DNA from: Amoebophrya sp. A120
Taxonomy: Eukaryota; Sar; Dinophyceae; Syndiniales; Amoebophryaceae
Length of the DNA stretch: 64,000 bases
Direction: 5' to 3'
Assembly: GCA_905178155.1 (NCBI GenBank)
Contig: CAJINV010000001.1
Location: 7,843,599 to 7,907,598 of the forward strand
Within the stretch, counting starts at the first letter, position 1. The number at the start of each line of letters is the position of its first letter. A program made the translations under genes and the position numbers. The notes beneath the pieces were generated by a model. The model worked only from the letters and a program-made list of their open reading frames with translations. It searched no databases and had not been told where the DNA came from. This document shows, in pieces, positions 11,140 to 21,772 of the stretch.

Positions 11140-12843
11140 TGCACGTTTACTTCGCTATCAGAAGAGCTCCGCAAAAGTCAGAATCACAGAATTTAGTCGT
11201 GGGTCCTCGTCGTATGGGCAACCAAGAGTAAAAGTTGTTCTTGTTCTCAAACCATTTTTCAACTTACAAAACAGAAGTCCTCTATGGAAGTACAGTTTTT
11301 AGATGAACAAACTAGTGTAAATAGCCATCATCCCCAACCGGCTCCTTTCAGTTTGCCGCAAAACAGCTGCGCAGCTTTGCTCTCCAAGTTTGAATTCCTT
11401 TCTGCGCCGTAGGTTCCTTATTCCCCCAAAGAAACGGAACAGAAACCGTAAATACCGTGAGAAAATTTCTTTGCTCGAACACGAACTGAAGCGAGGCTAG
11501 GCAAAGCTCTCGGGTAGTTCACCCCTGAGCTCCATCCGGGCGTGGATGAAGTAGACCACGTCACACACTACGTAGCGTTTGGAACTTATTTTGATACAAC
11601 ATGGCCAAGTGAATTTCTTCCGGATTATTTTTACATCATGATCCTGTATAGCTTGAGGCTCATATTTTTGTTTCTAGAGTGATGTTCATTTTCAGCATTT
11701 TATCGGGTCCATTGTCCGTCGATAGGTATAAATCTTCGCTTGCAAACCCGGCGCACAGCTGCTTTGGCTGCCCGAGATAGTGTCGACGAGAAAGCGCACT
11801 TGAGCTTCTTGGTAAGGTACCTGTTGATTGCGTTTATTGACGCTACTGCCATTCCTGGAGGCAGAGACTTGACTTCAGCACTAAACGAAAAAGAAGCTGC
11901 GAACGCAGCAAGTGTTGTTCTGAGCTCCCTCGTCGGCTGTAGAAGAACTGGTCAAATCACATTTTATACCTCCTCCTCTGGGCCGTTTGCGTGGTCAACT
12001 TGCGTTTATGCGAGGAATTTTCGGTACAACTCCCACTTACCGCCTCAGCTCGATGGTGCTGCTTGTTCTCGTAGACACAACACACACAAACACTGTGTCG
12101 ACTAGTATCACTTGTTGTTAGACTAGAATTGAAAACGGAAGAATGCTTGTTGAATGGTCAAACTTGTTGAAATGACGGATGAATCAGATACAACGAGCAA
12201 AAATGTTTCCAGGGTTGAGCGTTGTATCCATCTACTCTACCAACAGCGGACCTTGAGTGTCCGTGATAAATAAACCAGAGTCTACTGACTTGGTGGTGCT
12301 GTACTCTCTACGAAATCGATGATCGAAAGTACTGTTACATCTGAATAAAGCGTATCTGTATTTAGAGGTAGGCTGTGAAGCTGAAACTGTAAGTAACTGA
12401 ATCCTGCGCGATAAGTAATTAATTTTTTCGCGGTAGCACTACTTGGGGAGTGATAAAGGCGAGGGCAAAGGCGGTTAGTCGTGAGAAGGGTGCGGTGTCA
12501 AAAGGGTTAAGGTTTGCTTCGTTTTGACTCATTGCGCGTAAATCGAGAGCAGAACCCGGGTGAGTATAGTCTGAAAGCAATTTTCTCATCCCAACTTGGT
12601 CGCTTGGCTGCTGTGTAGAAGGAGCAACGTAGGCTGTGAAAGTTTTTCGCCTAGAAAGTAGGTTTTTGGGTGAGAAAGTTCTAAAAATGACGGCTCACAT
12701 CATGAAAAAAAAGTTTTTATTTTGTCGTAGTCGCCAATTTTGTTGTGGTTTAAACAGCTGCAGTTGAAGTTTTTCCTGTCGTTCCGAATTTTGTTCCTTG
12801 TCTCCATTCACAACTATCACCAGTTCGTGTGCGCTTGCGCTTT
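11140..12843. other. intergenic, one weak plus-strand open frame
   Basis: Between the chorein gene start and the VAP stop codon there is no convincing minus-strand gene. On the plus strand a 121-codon frame (11740-12105) contains coding-like pieces with splice-like borders: AALAARDSVDEKAHLSFL ending at TTG|GTAAGG (about 11811), and ALNEKEAANAASVVLSSL after TTCAG (about 11879). Not enough to call a gene. Confidence 0.35.
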
Positions 12844-15800
12844 CTACATCTCCTGCGACATGAAGAATTTCATAGCGGCGCAGGCGATCAGAACGCAGAT
12901 TATGATGTGCCACAACTTGTAACCAGCCTTGGCGGACTTCAGCTTTTTCTGCAATTCGATGGTCTCCTGTTCCAGCTGAACGACGTATCCCACTAATTCA
13001 TCGTAGTTCTTCTGCAGATCGCCACCTGCATAATATCAATCGAAGATTTTTTTTTTTTAAATACATAGGCACAAACATAAAACTGCAATGCATCTAATGA
13101 CAACTTCAGATCGGAAAGGGTGTTGATCCAGGCTCGTCATCATCATTTCATCACGGTTCCAATTCGTGTTCTGTAGGTTGCGGTCTGACCCCTTCTCCGG
13201 CTTCTCGCGTTGCGAATCCACCGGTCTCCGGACTGCTGTTCCCTCCTCCTCGCGACAATGCTACGGTTGCTCACATTGGTCAGTACGCAGCTAGTCACAC
13301 CACCGGGTTGCCTCCACCCCAGCTGAGCGTGGGAGTCGACAACCGTGGTAATGTAACGCGAAGGCTGCAGCACACTCCCATTTTCGGTGGTGATTCTGTA
13401 CCTGTTCCTCCTAGTGGCCCACTGCCCCGCCCCTCACGCCTAAAATGCTAAGCCTAAAGGTCGGGAAATCTCAATTCACGCTTGTGAGTTTAGAAGAGGC
13501 AACCTTTGGGACGTCGAAGTGCCACGACATGCATGGCTGGGCGCGGCGGAATGTTGGCTGTGCATAGGCTCTTTTTGGAAGTATTGCTGCAGGAGGAAGG
13601 CAGAGAAGGGGGCAGTTGCCGACCAAGTCGCGCCCTTGCTCTTCTACGTCTTTATTACGATATAAATACGCAAGCACGGCAACTATGCAGAAACTACCCC
13701 CAGGCAAGCCCTCTGATAAATATGCTTGGCCGCGCTTTTTGAGTAGCTGCAAGCCTTTTCCCTTCCCCCTGCAGCATGCTTCTTTGTGGCTTTTTCATTC
13801 TATATCAAAAAGTCTTTTTGGTAGTGTCGGCGTGGGTTTGGAAACAGTGTGGCTGCGTGATTCCTGAGACCTTAGAGGGGTAAGGCAAAAACCCTCTTGC
13901 ACAGTCGAGCATAGGTGTAAACTTCAACACCGCAGCAACTCAAGGAAGGGAACAGAAGCTGGGTGAAGAAATTCACACCCGAACCATAGGTCTCCTATTT
14001 TGGGTCCATTTGAAAAGCAATAACTAGCTACGTAAAGAGGCCTTCTTTAACGTTAGGAATCACGCCCTAGCGACATCATCATCTTTGCCCTTCTTTGTAT
14101 TTAATCCCAAGCTCAAACTCAAGACCGAGGAGTTCAAGAAGTATGGACCCAAGCTCAAACTTCCGAACACCTCGGTCAGGCCACTGGGGTACTGGATGTC
14201 CGCGTCCGCCGCACAGGCGGACATCGGTGATTGTCCGCAGCTGGAGCAGCTGTTCCGCACCATTTGCCGGGCCGATGGCGTTCCCAACTGTTACGCTCCC
14301 AGCTGCTGCGTGAATTTGTGCAGCAAGAATAGCAAAACTGAAAGGGGGAAGCCTGTGCCTTTTGCGTGACAGATTCGGCACAGAGAGACTCTCATCCTGT
14401 TTGTCCCTTCGGGCATTTGTCATGCGAAGCAATTTGGTCGCGTCGATTCTGATTGGAATTCTGCATGACAAATCGCGTAACGGTTGAGAACGTAACATTT
14501 GAGAACGCCATATGCTGCGCTTGGGGGTGAACGAGGAGACGGGCCGCTTCAGGGCGGAGGAGGTTCCGCGGAACGAACACCCACTGCAGGGGCTGTTCAC
14601 CGGGGGGACCTCCTTTGCCGAGTTTAGCGGCGCCGTGAATGCGAACGTGGACGAGGCCGCGGACGCCCCCGTGGAAGGCGCAGCGGAGGACCTCGACGTC
14701 GCGGATTTGTAAGGCTGGCAAAACGAAAACCACAGGGAAGGAAATAAATAAAACGAAGAAAATAATATAAAGGGGCCGGGATAGGTTGGGCGAACCATCT
14801 TCCCGGCGCAGGTGTAGATAAAACATATGCCCCACGGGGCCACCCAAGTGAAGGAGCCACCGCGCCCCGAGGTATAGAAGGGCCGGCGCGGCGCTACGTT
14901 CACTAATGAGCGCGGGCCGCCCGGCGTGTGCAGAACATCTCGCAGAGAGATAAAAAAAGGCCGAGGCCGGATCCCGAGAAAACCAGGCACCGACCTCCTC
15001 TAGCGGGAACCGCGCCGGGCGCGGAGTCCCTCTAATGGAGGCGGCGGCGATTTTGTTTTCGGCGCGCCCGCGAGCACGCGGAGCCGCGCGCCCATATCGG
15101 TACCGAATAAAAAAGCTGACCTTTCCAAGCCATAGCCAGCCCGACCAAGGGGGGGCCAAAACCGCGGGCGCGGGCGCTGCAGCCCGAACGCCCCCCGCCT
15201 TCGTGTTCGCTCCTCGCCGGACCTGCCTCGGTCGTTTTTTTATTTTCCAAAGGCGCGCCGCGCCTTGGCCCGTGGCGCCAAGCACAACCCCCGGGGAAGG
15301 GGGAGGCGCCCATCGAGAGAGCAACGAGCGAACAGCGAGCGATCCACGCACCGAGAGCCGCCCGAGCGACTTTCTTCAACGACCCAACTGGCTCCCTTAC
15401 GCCACTTCCCAAAGACCGCAGAACCACCTGCAGGGCCCGAAAGATAAACAAACAAAACAAAGGGCAGAACCCCCGGGAAAAGATTTCACACCCAAGCAAG
15501 AAAAGAAAGCCCAAGGCACTGAAAACCCGCACGGGGGCGCGCAGATGGGTGACCCGGGCGAGGCCGCCCCAGTTCCCGCATGGTTTCGGGACCTCGCGCG
15601 CCGGCCGGGGGGCTGCTCCCGGTGTGGCCTCCTATCCCACTAATTCATCATAGTTCTTCTGCAGATCGCCACCTGCATAAGAGTGGGGTAACAATGAAAT
15701 CCTTATCCGCCCCCCCGGCGGATAAGCCGGGGGGGGGCCCCCCCCCGGCTTATCCGCCGGCGGGTCGTACCGGTATAGCCGCGACAAAGTGGCCGGGCGC

Positions 15801-18800
15801 TGCCATCGCCTGAAGGACCCGGAAATGCCGACAGCATCCGGCATGTTGTGGCAAGATTTTGAAACACCACAAAGGTCGACGGCAAGCATGACGCCGCCGG
15901 CCTTTGAGGTGTTTCTTTGAAAGTTGTAGCAGGCGCAGCATTTGAAGGGTCCGCACTCACTGCCGGGATTGCTTTGGACTTAAATAAAAAAAACCGCCAG
16001 CAGATACATACTTGCCACGCAAAAGGTGCGAAAGCTTGGGCTATTCGCCACGCAAGAAGTGGCCCAGCAAATAGCAGCGGGCACACAAGGCCAGGGCCAG
16101 AACTTGCCCCACAGAAGTAAACCCCCAGCGTGAGGGCCACCGAGCTTCTTCGCATACACCCTTCGGGTTATGCGCTTACTTGCCAGGCCATGCCGCCCTG
16201 CTCTGTCTTGGGCATCCATGCCTGCAGACAGCGGCTTAGGGTCCGAAGCGAGAACGAAACGCAACGGGCTGAGGGTTTCATCTTGCGCGCGCCCGCCTTC
16301 TAGGGGTGTGCGCCTGTGCAAACCCAAGCCCGCCGCCCGCCATGGGCCCCCCGCCCTGCTTTTTCAATGGGCCCAGCCTGCCACGCACCGAAACAGGCCG
16401 CGACAACGCCCACAGCTGCGCGCCGAGGGCTCGCCTCTTATAAATGTCGGGCGCCATCGGTGGTAAAATCCCCCCCCATGGTGTGCTCGACTTATATTCT
16501 ACCGAGATAGGAGGGGGCTCTAGGTTGGGCAGCCATTTCCTGGGCCGCGGGCCGGGCCGTGCTGGTGACATGTTAGCTTGCCGCAGCGCGGTTCAATAGC
16601 TTCCGCCACGGCCTGCCATAGATATTTCAGCAATTGAGCCGCGCGGGCGACAGCCTCGCGCGCTCTACTTTTGTTCGCCGGCTTTTTTTTTTTTCATACC
16701 GCCGCCGGCCAATGTGCTCTAGGTTTCCGGCGCGGCGCAAATGCTCGCCCGAAGTCAGTGACGCGCAACAGGCCTCGGGGCCCACTGAGGTTTTCTCGGT
16801 TGCCATTACAGGTTTTCCCGCTTCCCATCTCGGGCCCCGGTGGGGTTTTCCCGCCGCACAGGCCCCGGGGCCGGCCCAGTGCGGCGGGCTGTGACCCTGG
16901 GCAAGCCGCAGCCCGCTACCAGCTATTACCCCCGTGCTGGCTCACTCGCGACGCCCCGGCCGCCTCACCACGCGGCACGCATGGCGCCAGGGCTCCGGGG
17001 CAGCAGCTCCGGGGACTTGCATGGGGCTGCGGGCTGAGTGATGATTTCTTGCGTGGCCTGTTTTCAGCGCGAATTGGTAGCCGTCGGGGCTTGTGAGTAG
17101 CCTGCAAAGCCAGCGGGGTGCTTGCACCTGCGAACAACCCCAAGACAGCCTGCACGCGTGAAGCCTGGTGGCGCCCTTGTTTGCGAGGCACGCTGCCGGA
17201 CTCGGTCTGTGAGAGAGTGTGTCTCTTCTGTCTGTAATGTGATGAGGCCCGGGCTTCTATTGACAAACCCCCTAAACAGGCCCCGACGTGCGAAGCTATC
17301 TAGTTTCTGTGTGAGAATTTTCAACGCCATGTCTTTCCGCCTTGTGTTGTTTTGCTTGGTTGCATCCATGGCAAACATTGACGCACTAATTCATCATAGT
17401 TCTTCTGCAGATCGCCACCTGCATAATGTAATTAGAAGCGAAAACCGTCCATACCCAACAATTTTCACGAGCACCAACAAAAACCCCGACCACCTCCTCC
17501 CCCAACCGGGCCACCTCCTCCCACGCCCAACGCCTTCTCCGTCCAAACCATGACCACCTCCTCCGGTCACCGGGCCTCCTCCTCTGGAACCCGGAGCTTC
17601 TCCTCCTCCGGAGGTTGGAAGGACCTCCTCCTCCGGAGGCCCGCCCTCCTCCCCCGGACCTCAGACCACCTCCTCCGGGGGTTGGACCTCCTCCTCCTCC
17701 GGAGGCCCGTCCTCCTCCCCCGGACGTCAGACCACCTCCTCCGGGGGTTGGACCTCCTCCTCCTCCGGAGGCCGGGCCTCCTCCTCCGCACCTCAGACCA
17801 CCTCCTCCGGGGGTTGGGCCTCCTCCTCCTCCGGAGGCCGGACCTCCTCCTCCTCCGGGGGTTGGACCTCCTCCTCCGCCGGAGGCCGGACCTCCTCCTC
17901 CGGACCTCAGACCACCTCCTTCGGGGGTTGGGGCTCCTCCTCCTCCGTACGTGGCGGCCGCTTTCTTATTCGGAAACGAAAAGACTGGCGCCGGGATGTT
18001 CTTACTCACTCGGGACCGAGGGGAGACCAAGCGGCCGGGTCGCCTTTATTAGGGCGGCACTGCACTGCGGCAGCAGTCTGCGCAACTGTGGCGAAAACGG
18101 TGCGGCGGGGTGCGCCGAAAGCGGCGCGCTGGAGTCGCTGCCAAAGTCGGCGGCTCGGCCGCTTGCGCCTCCAAGGCTTGCCGGACGTCTACGGATCGCG
18201 GACGCCGTAGCCATTGGCGACCTTCCGCTTTTAAAATTGCAAAAAGATGGCAGCCGGGGCACCTCCATTCCCCCTTGTAACGTTGGAAAAAGAGGGGAGC
18301 CGGCCCACCTTCATTCCCCCTTTTAACATTGGAGAAAGAGGGCAGCCGGGGCACCTCCATTCCCCCTTTTAACATTGGAAAAAGATGGCAGCCGGATCGA
18401 TCACCTCCATTCCCCCTCTGAACATTGGAAAAAGATGGCAGCCGGCTCACCTCCATTCCCCCTTTTAACATTGGAAAAAGGTGGTAGACGGGTCACCTCC
18501 CTCCTATCCCACTAATTCATCATAGTTCTTCTGCAGATCGCCACCTGCATGATATCAATCGAAGATTCCGCATTATTTCTTACGGTGCTGATAGGTAAGT
18601 AAAAACAGGACAAAAAGAAAAACCAAAGTCATTGAGTGCACACTGAACCTAATCTGCAAGTGCGAATCTGCAAGAACTGAAGGTTTTCGACGTATGTGCT
18701 GATTCTACTATACCCTTCTTTACGCCCCCTGCAGCTGGCTGCTTCTCCACAACAGTGAGTCGTGCTTCCTTAATCTCGCCCCTCTGCAGCTTTTCCCAGT

Positions 18801-19249
18801 CCGATTTCCCCAAATTTGTCGTTCTGTCCGACCCAACCGCTGTCGCCTGTGATGTCATACATGAGTTTGCGTCTTAGTAAAATTTGACGTAAATTTAACT
18901 TTTGTCACTTACGAAGCCACGACCACATATACAAGATCTTCGCTGACGATCTGCGCACTCCAAAATGAATCTCCATTACCTGCACGAGAAACCGGTGTGT
19001 GGAGAAATCTGGTGGCGCGCTGCTGGCCTGCAAGCAGATCTGCACAGCAGCGGTGTCGCCCGGCATCAACAGCGCTGAACTCGGGCGCACGAGGTACGCC
19101 TTCGGTGCGGTGGTCTTCACTTTCCAGGCTACTGGGTTGGAATTGACATTTTTCAATTCCAGCGTCTGCTCCTCGCCTGCAGTGCTGCCCCCGACAAACT
19201 CCAGCTGCGACTTGGGCGCGAGCGCCAGCAAATCGCTAAAGTCGGCCAT
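12844..19249 (-). CDS. VAP-type MSP-domain ER membrane tether, three exons, giant last intron
   Basis: Exons 19249-18980, 18846-18714 and 13025-12844 join in frame to 194 residues. Residues 1-100 are a major-sperm-protein domain as in VAPA/VAPB/Scs2: NPVAWKVKTTAPKAYLVRP, LLMPGDTAAVQICLQ and RFLVQ. Residues 140-165 form a coiled coil (DELVGYVVQLEQETIELQKKL) and the C-terminus is a tail anchor, LWHIIICVLIACAAMKFFM. VAPs sit in the ER and bind FFAT motifs of lipid-transfer proteins at contact sites (family knowledge). Donor AAGG|GTATAG at 18713. The nearest acceptor, 182 bp downstream, opens a truncated exon copy that stops after GDLQKNYDELVG without the anchor; only the acceptor at 13026 gives the full tail. 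The resulting intron is 5.7 kb, against about 100-300 bp elsewhere. Confidence 0.85.
12986..13048 (-). repeat. VAP intron/exon junction, copy A (functional)
   Basis: 63 bp from within exon 3 (GGTGGCGATCTGCAG start) across the acceptor ATGCAG|GTGGC into the intron. This copy continues into the full coiled-coil and membrane-anchor exon, so it is the one that makes a complete protein. Confidence 0.85.
15629..15679 (-). repeat. VAP intron/exon junction, copy B
   Basis: About 51 bp shared with copy D, including the extra cctcc beyond the exon homology. The exon piece encodes GDLQKNYDELVG and then stops. On the intron side homology ends right at the acceptor. Confidence 0.8.
15715..15760. repeat. 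perfect 46-bp palindrome with G9C9 centre
   Basis: The arm CCGGCGGATAAGCC plus nine G is followed directly by nine C and GGCTTATCCGCCGG. A further inverted copy of ttatccgcc lies just left (about 15702-15712), so several alternative hairpins can form. Confidence 0.85.
17394..17426 (-). repeat. VAP intron/exon junction, copy C
   Basis: Shortest copy: cactaattcatcatagttc through the acceptor cacctgcataat. It carries the same T-for-C change (catcatag) as copies B and D, so B, C and D are closer to each other than to the functional copy A. Confidence 0.75.
17575..17950. repeat. 66-bp minisatellite, CCTCCTCC-rich
   Basis: The string ggaggc recurs at 17635, 17701, 17767 and 17833, a 66-bp period, with decayed copies on either side. 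Each unit is made of cctcctcc and ccggggg tracts. On the plus strand it reads as poly-proline PPPPP repeats and on the minus strand as Gly-rich repeats; as 66 is a multiple of three, frames stay open without coding need. Confidence 0.85.
18235..18500. repeat. 46-bp tandem array, about five copies
   Basis: Units start with cattccccc at 18266, 18312, 18358, 18408 and 18454 and contain ttttaacattggaaaaagatg and gcagccgg. Spacing is 46 bp except one 50-bp unit with an extra gatc. Direct head-to-tail array, no unique spacers. Confidence 0.85.
18505..18567 (-). repeat. VAP intron/exon junction, copy D
   Basis: 63 bp with two differences from copy A. It is the first acceptor met after VAP exon 2. 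If used, translation would end at GGATAG, giving a VAP without coiled coil or membrane anchor. Confidence 0.85.
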
Positions 19250-20473
19250 ACTCTTTTGCTACAAAAAGGAGGAACAAGAAAACGGGACTACAGACGGCTT
19301 AACCTATGGACTTTTTCAACGAAGTGGAAGCAGTAAGTAACTCCCTGTCGAAGTTGTAAGGAACCTTCTCGCGCTGGAATGAAACTACTTGTACTTTATT
19401 TGTAGTCGCTGATATCTTATTTCTTTACTCTTACACAGTAGACCTCCGCCTGGGATCTTCCAAGAAGAAAGCTCTATCTGTGAGCAGAATGGAGGGCAGC
19501 AAAAGTACGAAAATTCTCCTGTATTTGCCCAAAATGGTATATGAAGTACAATGGGGTGCTGTGACAATATGATATCCTGCTGCCGCACTGGGCACTGAAC
19601 TGGAGCAGTTGTGAATGAGAATGAAAATGGCACAGAAAATCCAACACGTCTCTGGTCAGAAAACTAGCTCTGCAAAATGTTTGGGTCAGTCTCGAAGAAA
19701 ATTGTGCACTCCTTGCACAGTGGTAAATCATGTGCTTCTTCTTCAAACGCCTCAGCTTCACGGGATCGCATAACTCGTCAGAATCTCATCAAATTACCGA
19801 ATTTTATCAAAACCTCAATGGCTAAAGTGACAAATCAAGAACATACTACATCGACTGTAGCAAATGCGCCGCAACTCTCAGTAGGGAAATATCTCTGACA
19901 ATAGATCAGTCTTCGGGCGCACCCACAATCCTTCTTGTGTTCTTCAGATCTGTGTTTCATAACTGTCACAGTCAGCGTGCCGGCACTGTAATTTTCTGTT
20001 CTTCTAAACTTGGTAGTGGTACATCATTGCATGCGATTAATTACTGCTTTGCCAGTAGAGCACTCCTAGCACCTATTCGAAACCCAGTTGCCATGCTACC
20101 GGCAAGCGCAAGCTTGGCTACCGCCGCACCTTTCCGGCGCGCACAACTGTTTCACACATCGCTGCCGAATGTTCCCGTCTCCGGCCTCCGATTTCCAACT
20201 CCGCCTTTGCCCCATTTTTCCGTAGTAGCGACGTGTCCTGGTTATCACAAAACACCACCAAAGGTGTGAGTCGCCCGTCGTGCATCCACAACCTTCCGCG
20301 TTATTGTACCAAACACTTTCGCGAGCGTTGCGGCCTTGCGCCTCGATCATCCTCGGGTACTACTTACCAAAGCCTTTCCCAGGCTCATCTTTCGCGGGGA
20401 CGGCGCTCCTGGTTGTTCACACCGGGCAAAATCGGAAGATGCAGATTTTTGCATCTCGCCTGCACTCTCTCCG
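19250..20473. other. intergenic, weak plus-strand open frame
   Basis: Gap between VAP and ARFRP1. A plus-strand frame from the ATG at about 20092 reads MLPASASLATAAPFRRAQLF..., an organelle-transit-like start, and reaches a donor-like GTGAGT near 20268. The continuing plus-strand frames then overlap the well-supported minus-strand ARFRP1 exon, so no gene is called. Confidence 0.3.
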
Positions 20474-21216
20474 CTATCTGACCAGAGGAGGACCTCGTGG
20501 ATTCCGCAGCGTCTCTTCCAACAGCCATTTTACGCCATCCGCCAGTCCGTCGTTTTTCAGCGCAGAGCAAGGCTGGAGACGAACTGCAGCCGTGCGTTCA
20601 GTTTCTGTATTGTAGAAGTTGTCAGTTTGTGTTTGTGCTGGCCACACAAAAACAAAAATGAGTACTTAGTACCAAATGGAAATTTTGATTTGAGGAGCTC
20701 CACCACCAGTGAGAAAATGTAAACAAGCTGATGGCACCAGTCAGCAATACCGAGCCGTTTCGTTTCGAGCTTCTGTCCAAGTTCCTGCAGACTCATGGCC
20801 CCTTGCAAATCTTGTTTGTTCGCCAAAATCAAGATCGGGATGTCGGATGATATCAATGGGTGCTTCAACACGGTGTCCAGCACCTCCTTGGCCTCCTCCA
20901 GCCGTTTTGTGTCCCCCGAATCGACGACGAACACGATCGCGTCGCACTCGGAAAAGTAGTTCTGCCACACGACCCGAAAGTTCTTGTGGCCGCCCAGATC
21001 CCAAAAAATCGCGTCCACGCCGGAAATGCAGATCTTCGCGACATTGAATCCGATCGTCGGAGGGAGCTTGCTCAAGTCCATGTGCTTTAACCCGAAACCC
21101 GCTTTCAGCTGCTCCATCACCGTGGTCTTCCCCGCGTAGTCCAAACCCAAAAACAGGCACCGCTTCTCCGGTCGGCTGACAACATACTCGTAAGCGCCGG
21201 CGAGAAGGGAAAACAT
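20474..21216 (-). CDS. ARFRP1: ARF-related GTPase (ARFRP1/Arl3p type), two exons
   Basis: Exons 21216-20751 and 20583-20474 join in frame (CTCG|GTATTG ... GCTGCAG|TTCGTC) to 191 residues. Small-GTPase motifs are intact: P-loop GLDYAGKTT, switch I threonine in LPPTIGFNV, WDLGGHKNF (G3), NKQD (G4) and CSALKNDG (G5). The start MFSLLAGAYEYV and the C-terminus RNPRGPPLVR fit ARFRP1, which acts at the trans-Golgi to recruit Arl1 and golgins (family knowledge). A residue after the start is not Gly, so it is not N-myristoylated; relatives are acetylated instead. Switch II has GGHKN where ARF1 has GGQDK, so the catalytic Gln is His here, an unusual change that may slow GTP hydrolysis. Confidence 0.9.
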
Positions 21217-21772
21217 CGGCTTTTCAAACGCTGTGGAAGCTCGATTTTTGTATTTTTGTGTGTCTCCTACGAGCGTTTCATTTTTGCATTATCCCCTACC
21301 ACAGTAGCAGCCTGAGCCACAGTGCATGATGTGTTCGAGAGTGCTATGCCCTTCCAGAAAATCTTCAAAGGTCTGAGATCTTCTCAACGGAAAATCTAAT
21401 TTGGTTCTTCAGTGTGGCTCTTCCAACTCCAAGAACGGACCGTGTCACATGGCCACGAGGATGAAACAAACCGAAGAACAACACCATGGTGAAGGAAAAA
21501 AAGCCCAGTATCTCACGGGCACAATAACGCATCTTTATTTCCGAACGAAATAGTAGTCGAAACCAACAAGCTGGGTGGTGACCTTTGCGTTCACCATGTG
21601 ATTCAAATTCAGGTCTTGCGCAATCCATTCACGCAGAAATATGCAACTTTTGTTCAACTTTACGTAGAACCATGCTCGCCAAATTATTCTGAGACAGAGT
21701 GTCCACTTGCACTTGTCTTTTTCGAAAAACTTTAACAATTATGTTGAGATACTATATGCACTTTTAGTAGTT
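21217..21772. other. intergenic, nothing recognised
   Basis: Spacer between ARFRP1 and the next minus-strand gene; only short open frames. Confidence 0.4.

Larger units (their letters stand above)
13049..18504. mobile_element. 5.5-kb GC-rich repeat insertion in the last VAP intron
   Basis: This block lies between two near-identical 63-bp copies (12986-13048 and 18505-18567, two mismatches) of the VAP intron 2/exon 3 junction. Two further partial copies sit inside it (about 15629-15679 and 17394-17426), so it is divided into three blocks each bordered by the same junction. Most of it (about 14-18.5 kb) is visibly more GC-rich than the flanks and contains a palindrome, a 66-bp minisatellite and a 46-bp tandem array. 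I found no transposase or reverse transcriptase. Long open frames on both strands here are a by-product of GC-rich repeats. Whether it is a mobile element or local duplication is unknown. Confidence 0.5.

Noticed and set aside
14079-15643. Long frames on both strands in the VAP insertion, as candidate transposase genes
   Set aside because: No catalytic motif of a transposase, integrase or reverse transcriptase is visible; frames are kept open by GC-rich composition.
17386-18052. Poly-proline and glycine-rich proteins on both strands
   Set aside because: The 66-bp period is a multiple of three and GC-rich, so all frames stay open; the DNA is a minisatellite within an intron.
18205-18215. ccgtagccatt, resembling the start of the dinoflagellate spliced leader (CCGTAGCCATTTTGGCTCAAG)
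   Set aside because: Only 11 bases match, the rest of the leader and a donor site are missing, and it lies inside repeat-rich DNA. Chance is sufficient.
18235-18500. CRISPR-like repeat array
   Set aside because: The 46-bp units are directly abutting with no unique spacers, in a eukaryotic intron.
20280-20722. Plus-strand frames over the end of ARFRP1
   Set aside because: The minus strand encodes an unmistakable GTPase C-terminus here, so these are shadows.
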